Positions 1 to 5,092 of a DNA stretch of 5,092 bases are shown here, piece after piece. This DNA comes from Alphaproteobacteria bacterium (lineage in GTDB: Bacteria; Pseudomonadota; Alphaproteobacteria; UBA7887). The DNA is taken from positions 1 to 5,092 of the forward strand of contig JANQOH010000230.1 of the NCBI GenBank assembly GCA_028289725.1. Reading direction: 5' to 3'. The first letter of the stretch is position 1. The number at the start of each line of letters is the position of its first letter. The notes beneath the pieces were generated by a model that saw only the letters and a program-made list of their open reading frames with translations, searched no databases and was not told where the DNA came from. The translations under genes and the position numbers were made by a program.

Positions 1-1922
1 AATTGGACCAATTGGGCGCCCATCGCCAAAGATGTGCGGACGTGGCTTCCGCCCCGCCCCATATCGCGCGCGACCAAAGCTTGAGCGACCCCGAGCGCCG
101 CGGAGAACCCGGTTATGTAGTCAACGCACGATGCGGTTGCATGCATCAGCGGGCGTTCCGGCGAGCCATAGCGAGTCATGATGCCGGTGGCCGCCTGTAG
201 GACCGGATCGAAAGCCGGATCGTCCTTGTAGGGCCCGCCTTCGGCGCCGCCCCACGCACTCACTTGGCAGGAAATAATGTCCGGATTGACCTTGGCCAAC
301 GCGGCGTGGTCGATGCCCAGCGCTTCCGCTGAACGGTCGAGGAAATTGTGCACGACCACGTCCGTGTCCTTGACCAGTATTGCGAACGCTTTTTTGCCCG
401 CCGGTTTCTTCAAATCGAGAACGATGGCGCGCTTGCCCTGGTTCACATCCAAGCCGAACCACATGGTGAGGCGCGGACCAGCAAGGGGCGCCGGGCTATC
501 GATCCGGATGACATCCGCACCGAACTCGGCGAGTGTTCGGCCCGCCGCCGGCCCCGCGATCACATTCGACAGGTCGAGCACGCGAATCCCCTCGAGCATC
601 GCCGTAGACGTCGCGGTCCTCGATGGCGCCAGCGATTCATCCGCCGCGTCTCTCCAGGCAAGATCGCCGCGTGCCGGCCCTCGGGGCGCCAAGGGCGGTG
701 AGGCCAAACGGTCACTTTCGATGGTGACGAAACGGCCGGGCTGCCGGGTGGAGCCGTCGTTGGGATCATTCAATTCGATTGTGACGCCTGCCGCCTGCAA
801 TGGTTGCCGTGATAACCATTCGGCCGTGGTTTGAACAACGGTGACAGGCACGTTTGCATCGCGCAATTCCATCTCCCAATCGCGCGCGGGCCGGGTTATT
901 AGGCGCGCGGCAATCGCATCACGAATGCGCCTTCGCCATGCAACAGTCATCGAACCGGCGCTATAGAGATTATTGCCGCCATCGTCACTGAGATAAGGAT
1001 TTGCCGCAACCAGACCTTGCCCGAGTAACTCGTCATAGACGCCAACGACCTGGAGAAACGTGCGCGTTTGATAAACGTGATCGGTCGCTGTGATGTACAG
1101 GCGCCGACCATCCGAACATTCATAGTCGCCAAATGTCGGTGGCGCGAACTGCCTTAGATAAGACGCGATCGTCGCGACGTGATCGTCGGTCAGGTGCTGC
1201 CGCACGTCGCGCAAGATGGGTAGCATGACATCCATCATATCATTGCTGACCGTCGGCATGTTGTAACGCGACGGCTGGCCTTCGAATTTGGCGGCTAGCA
1301 ATGCCATGGCCGACATCACCGCGTCGGCTAGGGGGACTTCGATGCGTTGCCCTTGTCCCGTCCGCCTTCGATGAAAAAGACCGAGCGACGCGGCAAGCGC
1401 GCCGTGCACGCCGCCGTAGGCCGACGCCATGGGGATCGCGGTGTAAATCGGCCTGCCGCCGAGACACTGCGTTAGCGTGCTGATATCAGAGTAAACGCCG
1501 GTTGCGGCGTCGATCACGCCTTCCCAGGCAAACACATCGCGATTGGGATCGCCTTCCGCGAAACCAGGAAGCGCGACATAGACGGGCGCGGTATCGTCGC
1601 CGCTCAACGCATCGAAGCCCAATCCCAGACGATCCGCGGATCCTGGACGCATATTGTCAAATACAATGTCGGCGCCTGCGGCGAGTTCTTTTGCGGATTT
1701 CGCGCCGTCCGCACCTTTTAGATCGAGCTCGACGACGCGTTTACCGCGGTCCATCAGCCCGTCGGCCGGGTGCGCAGGGCGACCGGGCCGCACGATGTCG
1801 ACGACGTCGGCGCCTTGCTCCGCTAGCAGCATGGACGCGACGCGTCCGGCCCATGCGCCACCCAAATTGAGAACACGAACGCCCGCCAACGGGCTGACCT
1901 GCGGTCCGTTTTGTTTCGCCAT
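1..1922 (-). CDS. Tandem-domain class III (CaiB/BaiF) CoA-transferase, C-terminus cut by window edge
   Basis: The minus strand is open without a stop from ATG at 1922 to base 1 (640 codons); the C-terminus lies outside the window. Two CaiB/BaiF domains follow one another. Domain 1 spans about residues 10-430, opening with PLAGVRVLNL, then GADVVDIVRPG, RGKRVVELDLK and TGQGQRIEVPLADA. Domain 2 starts at about 442 with LEGIRVLDLSNVIAGP, then GADVIRI, QGKRAIVLDLK and GRGGSHVRTSLA. Family members move CoA between carboxylic acids through an aspartyl-CoA thioester intermediate, and are normally cytoplasmic. In domain 2 the catalytic Asp is present (D601, in SCVDYITGF). In domain 1 the equivalent place reads MASAYGG, so Ser167 (or Ala168 by ungapped alignment to domain 2) replaces it. 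A Shine-Dalgarno GAGGGA lies 6 bases before ATG 1922; an in-frame ATG at 1961 lacks one. The substrate is unknown. DddD (DMSP CoA-transferase/lyase) shares the two-domain form, but other two-domain acyl-CoA transferases are equally possible. Confidence 0.93.
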   Translation of the reverse strand, partial: MAKQNGPQVSPLAGVRVLNLGGAWAGRVASMLLAEQGADVVDIVRPGRPAHPADGLMDRGKRVVELDLKGADGAKSAKELAAGADIVFDNMRPGSADRLGLGFDALSGDDTAPVYVALPGFAEGDPNRDVFAWEGVIDAATGVYSDISTLTQCLGGRPIYTAIPMASAYGGVHGALAASLGLFHRRRTGQGQRIEVPLADAVMSAMALLAAKFEGQPSRYNMPTVSNDMMDVMLPILRDVRQHLTDDHVATIASYLRQFAPPTFGDYECSDGRRLYITATDHVYQTRTFLQVVGVYDELLGQGLVAANPYLSDDGGNNLYSAGSMTVAWRRRIRDAIAARLITRPARDWEMELRDANVPVTVVQTTAEWLSRQPLQAAGVTIELNDPNDGSTRQPGRFVTIESDRLASPPLAPRGPARGDLAWRDAADESLAPSRTATSTAMLEGIRVLDLSNVIAGPAAGRTLAEFGADVIRIDSPAPLAGPRLTMWFGLDVNQGKRAIVLDLKKPAGKKAFAILVKDTDVVVHNFLDRSAEALGIDHAALAKVNPDIISCQVSAWGGAEGGPYKDDPAFDPVLQAATGIMTRYGSPERPLMHATASCVDYITGFSAALGVAQALVARDMGRGGSHVRTSLAMGAQLVQ

Positions 1923-1928
1923 TGCCTG

Positions 1929-1934
1929 TCCCTC
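1929..1934 (-). promoter_or_regulatory. Ribosome binding site of the CoA-transferase gene
   Basis: Read on the minus strand this is GAGGGA, six bases before the ATG at 1922. It decides the start: the alternative in-frame ATG at 1961, 13 codons upstream, has no comparable purine-rich stretch in front of it. Confidence 0.65.
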
Positions 1935-2117
1935 GATGTGCCGCCGCGACGCCAAAGGCATTTCTAAACCAAATGAAGGGTTTTCGGTATGCCACGCGCC
2001 TCGAAAGGCCCCCGCGTCCTCACACGACAAGTGCCTGTCTCAACAAACTCGCGCCGGTTCTATCGGCGGGGCGCCTAGTCCCATGGCCCCTCTGCAAGCT
2101 GCGGTGATCCAAGCGGC

Positions 2118-2146
2118 GCTCAGCATCGTAGAACTAGCGAGATAAT
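2118..2146 (+). promoter_or_regulatory. Possible sigma-70-type promoter for the small secreted-protein gene
   Basis: GATAAT at 2141-2146 matches the -10 consensus at five of six bases and sits about 55 bases before the chosen ATG at 2202. The hexamer 17 bases upstream (GCTCAG, 2118-2123) is a poor -35, so the call rests on the -10 box and its position alone. Confidence 0.25.
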
Positions 2147-2189
2147 CATAATGCCATGCGCGCCGGAACGGGGCTCGAAGGCGTGGGAT

Positions 2190-2196
2190 AAGGAGG
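2190..2196 (+). promoter_or_regulatory. Strong ribosome binding site deciding the start at 2202
   Basis: AAGGAGG is a near-perfect Shine-Dalgarno sequence, five bases before the ATG at 2202. It favours this start over the in-frame ATG at 2151, which has no such signal and would place the Shine-Dalgarno inside the coding sequence and 17 extra residues ahead of the signal peptide. Confidence 0.8.
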
Positions 2197-2201
2197 CCGA
2201 C

Positions 2202-2438
2202 ATGATCGGTTCATTGACCAAGCGCAACCTGATAGCCCCCGGGTTCGCTGGGCTTTTGGCCATCTTGTTGGCGGCACCCGCTTACGCCGTGGTGCCTGAA
2301 ATCAAAGTGGACCCGGAGACGGGCGTTGCGGAGCCGATTCCTGAACTGACGCTTGCGCTCGCTGCCATCGAAGCTGAGACCAAAACGGTCCAACTTGCCG
2401 AGAATTTCTGGCAACGGGCACCTTGGCACCGGACCTAA
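2202..2438 (+). CDS. Small exported protein of unknown function (78 aa)
   Basis: I do not recognise a family. The start at 2202 is fixed by a strong Shine-Dalgarno (AAGGAGG). The product begins with a typical Sec signal peptide: basic n-region (TKR, residues 6-8), hydrophobic core (about 10-25) and an Ala-X-Ala cleavage site, AYA at 27-29. Cleavage after residue 29 would leave a mature chain of 49 residues that is acidic (VPEIKVDPETGVAEPIPEL) with a short helix-prone stretch (LALAAIEAETKTVQLAE) and an odd tail, FWQRAPWHRT. It has no cysteine, so it is not a lipoprotein and forms no disulfide. It should be released to the periplasm or outside. It is transcribed away from the CoA-transferase gene and lies 173 bp upstream of panB on the same strand. 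The abrupt tail may reflect a frameshift, or the gene may be a decayed remnant. The coding call rests on the Shine-Dalgarno plus signal peptide. Confidence 0.68.
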   Translation: MIGSLTKRNLIAPGFAGLLAILLAAPAYAVVPEIKVDPETGVAEPIPELTLALAAIEAETKTVQLAENFWQRAPWHRT

Positions 2439-2473
2439 TCGGCCAAACCGGCAACCCACCCTCCTGATCATCA

Positions 2474-2502
2474 AAGACGCAACAAGCGAAATTTTGTGCT
2501 AG
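2474..2502 (+). promoter_or_regulatory. Weak candidate promoter upstream of panB
   Basis: In the 173-bp gap before panB, TGCTAG (2497-2502) could act as a -10 box, with AAGACG (2474-2479) 17 bases upstream as a poor -35. A start just downstream would leave a leader of roughly 100 bases. The matches are weak. No terminator separates the small gene upstream from panB, so read-through from that gene is an alternative. Confidence 0.18.
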
Positions 2503-2611
2503 TCAGCGTGCCGTCGCGATGCCGGCGGCAGATCGGTGCAAGCCCATGTAAGGCCAAGCCCGGATCGCGCACCCTATGTCTGCAATCGTGCGCTACCGGG
2601 AGACTTGAGTA

Positions 2612-3469
2612 ATGGCGAAACGCGTTGGGGTCGGCGATATTCGCGACAAGGCGGCGGCGGGGGAGCCGATCGTCATGGTGTCCGCCACCGATTTTCCATC
2701 CGGACAGCTCGTTGACAGGTCCGGCGCGGACTTGATCCTGGTGGGCGATTCCCTGGGCATGACCGCGCTTGGCTATGACAGCACGGTTCCGGTCACGATG
2801 GAGGAGATGATCCATCATTCGAAAGCCGTGGTTCGGGGCGCTGAGCGCGCCATGATCGTTGGAGATATGCCGTTCGGCGCCTATCACGAGAGCGAAGCGG
2901 CCGCGATCCGTAATGCTGTTCGGTTGCTCAAGGAAGGCGGTGTCGACGTCGTGAAGATGGAAGGCGGCGAAGAGGTTGTGCCCAAATTGAAGGCGGTGGT
3001 CGATGCCGGCATACCCGTCATGGGCCACATCGGTTTAACGCCGCAGCTGATTTCGAAACTCGGCGGCTTCAAGGTTCAGGGCAAGAACGCGGCGGCCGGT
3101 GTGCAACTGATCCGCGATGCGCTCGCCGTACAAGAGGCGGGGTGTTTTTCCGTGGTTGTTGAGGCCGTGCCGGATCGCATTGCCGCACTGATCACTGACC
3201 GGTTGACGATCCCGACGATTGGTATCGGCGCCGGGATTCAATGCGATGGCCAGATACTGATCTTTCACGATCTCATCGGTATGTTCGATCGCTTCACGCC
3301 AAAATTCGCCAAGCGCTATGCCGAAGTCGGCGCCACAGTTTTGTCGGCGCTCGAGCAATATCGGACCGAAGTTGTCGAGCGGCAATTTCCGACGCCCGAG
3401 CACAGCTACACCATGAAGGATGAGGAATACGAGGCCTTGGTCGCCGAATTGGACAAGGCCGGCCCCTAA
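2612..3469 (+). CDS. panB: 3-methyl-2-oxobutanoate hydroxymethyltransferase (ketopantoate hydroxymethyltransferase)
   Basis: PanB transfers a hydroxymethyl group from 5,10-methylene-tetrahydrofolate to alpha-ketoisovalerate, giving ketopantoate, the first committed step to pantothenate and CoA; it is a cytoplasmic, Mg-dependent TIM barrel. The 285-residue product has full family length and the expected motifs in order: LVGDSLGM with metal ligand D46, GYDSTVPVTMEEM (54-66), VGDMPF with second metal ligand D85, VKMEGG with K115 and E117, GHIGLTPQ with H139, GGFKVQGK (151-158), VVVEAVP with catalytic base E184, PTIGIGAG and the C-terminal FPTPEHSYTM. One departure is SATDFPSG (24-31), where the family usually has AYD, so a Tyr is replaced by Thr26. 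GGGAGA (2598-2603) lies eight bases before the ATG and acts as ribosome binding site. panC and panE are not adjacent. The gene converges on the GGDEF-EAL gene and overlaps it by 4 bp. Confidence 0.97.
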   Translation: MAKRVGVGDIRDKAAAGEPIVMVSATDFPSGQLVDRSGADLILVGDSLGMTALGYDSTVPVTMEEMIHHSKAVVRGAERAMIVGDMPFGAYHESEAAAIRNAVRLLKEGGVDVVKMEGGEEVVPKLKAVVDAGIPVMGHIGLTPQLISKLGGFKVQGKNAAAGVQLIRDALAVQEAGCFSVVVEAVPDRIAALITDRLTIPTIGIGAGIQCDGQILIFHDLIGMFDRFTPKFAKRYAEVGATVLSALEQYRTEVVERQFPTPEHSYTMKDEEYEALVAELDKAGP

Positions 3470-5092
3470 AGGCGCGGTTCTTTCAGCCCGAAAGTGCGCG
3501 CGACGAACTGAACGAATTCTTCCTCGGGAATCGGCGGACTCACCAGCAAGCCCTGAATTTGGTCGCAGCCGAGATCGCTGAGCAAATTCGCTTGCTGGCG
3601 CGTTTCGACGCCTTCGGCCAAGACGTGCATGCCCAAGCTGTGGCCGAGATGAATGATCGCACGGGCGATCGCGGCATCGATCGGATTGCTTGTTATGTCG
3701 CGCACAAAGGATTGGTCGATCTTGAGCTTGCCCACCGGAAATCGCTTAAGGTAATTGAGCGACGAGTATCCCGTGCCAAAATCATCGATCGATAGCTCGA
3801 CACCTAATTCGACAAGCCGATCCAACGTCGCACCGGAGATCGACGCGTCGGGCATGAGCGCCGTTTCAGTGATTTCGAGGCCAAGCATGCGTGGATCGAC
3901 CCCGGCGCCCAAAAGCGTTGTCCGGACTTTGTCGAGTAATGATTCGTCGTGGAATTGTGCGGCGGAAACGTTGACCCAAATCGGAACCATCAGCGCGCCG
4001 CGTTCCGCCCAACGCGACAATTGCGCGCAGGTGCGATCCAACGCCCACTCTCCGATCGCCGTGATCAGGCCCGTCGCTTCGGCATGATCGATGAAGGCCG
4101 CCGGCGACAATAGGCCGCGCTCCGGATGGTTCCAGCGCAGCAGAGCTTCGGCGCCAACGACCACGCCATCGCTGAGTCGTATTTTTGGCTGATAGTGCAG
4201 AACCAGCTCATCGGTGACCAGCGCGCGCCGCAAACCTTCAGCGATTTCCAGGCGTTCCTGAGCGCGCCGGCCAAGATCGCTCGCGTAAAATGAAATACGC
4301 CCGCCGGCCAGCGCTTTGGCACGGTAAAGCGCGAGGTCCGCGTTCTTCAGCAACCCATCGATATCGTGCGAATCGTCGGGAAACATGGTCACGCCGATAC
4401 TCGCACCGGTGTGCACGGGTTGCCCGTCAATACGCACGGGCTCCGACAGTGATTCCAACGCGCGGCGGGCGAGCGCGCTGGCTTGGTCCGTGCCCGTGAC
4501 ATAGGGTTGCACGACCGCAAATTCGTCGCCGCCAAGACGCGCCACGGTGTCGCTGGCGCGAGCACATCGGCGCAACCGAGCGGCGACTTCAATGAGCAAC
4601 TGATCGCCTGCGCTGTGGCCGAGGTTATCGTTGATGTGCTTGAAGCGGTCCAGGTCGAGCATCAGCACGGCAACTTTGCGCTCGGCGCGTGCCGCCTGCG
4701 CAATGGCTTGCTCAAGCCGATCCTTGAACAAGGTACGGTTCGGCAATCCGGTTAGCGCATCGTGGTGAGCCAGAAAATGCACGCGCTGTTCGGCGCGTTT
4801 TCGCTCGGTGATGTCGGTGCCGATACTGATCGTCCCGCCGTCCGGCAAATTATGCTCATTCAGCAACTGCCATTGGCCGTCTTGACGCGCGATCTCCACC
4901 GGCCCCATTGCCTTTGTGTGCTGCTCAAGGCGTTCAATTAGCCAGGCATCTTCTTGGCCGTGTGCTTCCGGATACAGTCCTGCTGCGATCGCAGATTGGA
5001 GATAAGCGCGATATTCGACACCGTTCCGCCACGCGTCGGCAACCGCTGACTCGAGCAGCTGGCTGGCTTTGTTGGCGAATATCAATCGGTCT
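3466..5092 (-). CDS. PAS-GGDEF-EAL cyclic-di-GMP cyclase/phosphodiesterase, N-terminus cut by window edge
   Basis: The product makes and/or degrades the second messenger cyclic di-GMP. Numbering residues from the TTG codon at 5085, a PAS-like sensor segment (about 1-95) ends in GTDITERKRAEQ, leading into a GGDEF domain (about 102-265) and an EAL domain (about 285-530). The GGDEF domain keeps D144 (DLDRFK), an intact GGDEF (185-189) and an inhibitory-site RxxD (R176-D179) five residues upstream. The EAL domain keeps EAL (E313), N372, E404, D434-D435 (IDDFGTGYSSL), K455, E491 and Q511, with the spacing of active phosphodiesterases, so both activities look possible. The frame stays open to 5091 (Asp-Arg before the TTG, giving DRLIFANKAS, a typical PAS start), so the TTG is not the real start; the gene begins beyond the window. 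The PAS part lacks an obvious cofactor signature. No transmembrane segment is visible in this part. The gene ends in TAG at 3468-3466, overlapping the end of panB. Confidence 0.96.
   Translation of the reverse strand, partial: DRLIFANKASQLLESAVADAWRNGVEYRAYLQSAIAAGLYPEAHGQEDAWLIERLEQHTKAMGPVEIARQDGQWQLLNEHNLPDGGTISIGTDITERKRAEQRVHFLAHHDALTGLPNRTLFKDRLEQAIAQAARAERKVAVLMLDLDRFKHINDNLGHSAGDQLLIEVAARLRRCARASDTVARLGGDEFAVVQPYVTGTDQASALARRALESLSEPVRIDGQPVHTGASIGVTMFPDDSHDIDGLLKNADLALYRAKALAGGRISFYASDLGRRAQERLEIAEGLRRALVTDELVLHYQPKIRLSDGVVVGAEALLRWNHPERGLLSPAAFIDHAEATGLITAIGEWALDRTCAQLSRWAERGALMVPIWVNVSAAQFHDESLLDKVRTTLLGAGVDPRMLGLEITETALMPDASISGATLDRLVELGVELSIDDFGTGYSSLNYLKRFPVGKLKIDQSFVRDITSNPIDAAIARAIIHLGHSLGMHVLAEGVETRQQANLLSDLGCDQIQGLLVSPPIPEEEFVQFVARTFGLKEPRL

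Larger units (their letters stand above)
1923..2201. other. Divergent intergenic region (279 bp)
   Basis: This gap separates the minus-strand CoA-transferase gene from the plus-strand small secreted-protein gene, so promoters for both should lie here. I see no clear operator palindrome, no riboswitch-like fold and no tRNA. A GGGGC/GCCCC inverted repeat (2068-2072 with 2086-2090) has a 13-base spacer and no T-run, so it is not a convincing terminator. On the minus strand I could not pick a good -35/-10 pair for the CoA-transferase gene. Confidence 0.5.

Noticed and set aside
1..15. AATTGG repeated twice at the left edge as a possible direct repeat or site
   Set aside because: It lies inside the CoA-transferase coding frame, where it encodes Gln-Leu-Val-Gln-Phe, and has no further copies.
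277..834. Open plus-strand frame of 185 codons opposite the CoA-transferase
   Set aside because: It lies wholly inside the minus-strand CoA-transferase gene, and its product is low in complexity, Arg/Ser/Ala-rich and without a known motif. It is a GC-rich antisense shadow.
2068..2090. GGGGC/GCCCC inverted repeat as a terminator or regulatory hairpin
   Set aside because: The stem is five base pairs with a 13-base spacer and no T-run, which is expected by chance in GC-rich DNA.
2151..2201. ATG at 2151 as start of the small exported protein
   Set aside because: No Shine-Dalgarno precedes it, it would add 17 residues before a complete signal peptide, and a near-perfect AAGGAGG precedes the ATG at 2202.
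2439..2455. Short CGG/CCG hairpin after the small gene as a terminator
   Set aside because: The stem is only about three base pairs and no T-run follows it.
2471..3028. Open minus-strand frame of 185 codons opposite the start of panB
   Set aside because: It is the antisense of the unmistakable panB coding sequence; its product is His/Arg-rich with no domain and no ribosome binding site that stands out.
5083..5085. TTG at 5085 as the real start of the GGDEF-EAL gene
   Set aside because: The frame continues upstream to the window edge, and the preceding Asp-Arg completes a typical PAS opening (DRLIFANKAS), so the gene is simply cut by the window.

Overview
The window looks like a stretch of chromosome from a GC-rich proteobacterium. 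An alphaproteobacterium of the Rhodospirillales type is my best guess, judged from the GC-rich wobble bases, the style of the PAS-GGDEF-EAL protein and the CoA-transferase type. This is an inference from composition and protein style, not from a marker gene. I see no rRNA, tRNA, CRISPR array, insertion sequence, phage gene or attachment site.

Layout: (1) From 1922 leftwards on the minus strand, one reading frame stays open for 640 codons and runs off the left edge. It encodes a protein with two tandem class III (CaiB/BaiF) CoA-transferase domains. The first domain has lost the catalytic Asp and the second keeps it. (2) A divergent intergenic region (1923-2201) separates it from a small plus-strand gene (2202-2438), which encodes a 78-residue precursor with a clear signal peptide and no recognised family. 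(3) After a 173-bp gap comes panB (2612-3469, plus), ketopantoate hydroxymethyltransferase, the first committed step of pantothenate and hence CoA synthesis. (4) Convergent to panB, overlapping it by 4 bp at the stop codons, is a minus-strand PAS-GGDEF-EAL cyclic-di-GMP protein (3466-5092) whose N-terminus lies beyond the right edge.

The genes do not form one operon: the strands alternate -, +, +, -. The CoA-transferase uses CoA thioesters and PanB feeds CoA synthesis, but this is only a loose thematic link. panC is not in the window. The most interesting item is the fused CoA-transferase with one degenerate and one intact active site, an arrangement I recall from the DMSP-cleaving enzyme DddD and from other two-domain class III transferases. 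I found no convincing evidence of a wholly new system.
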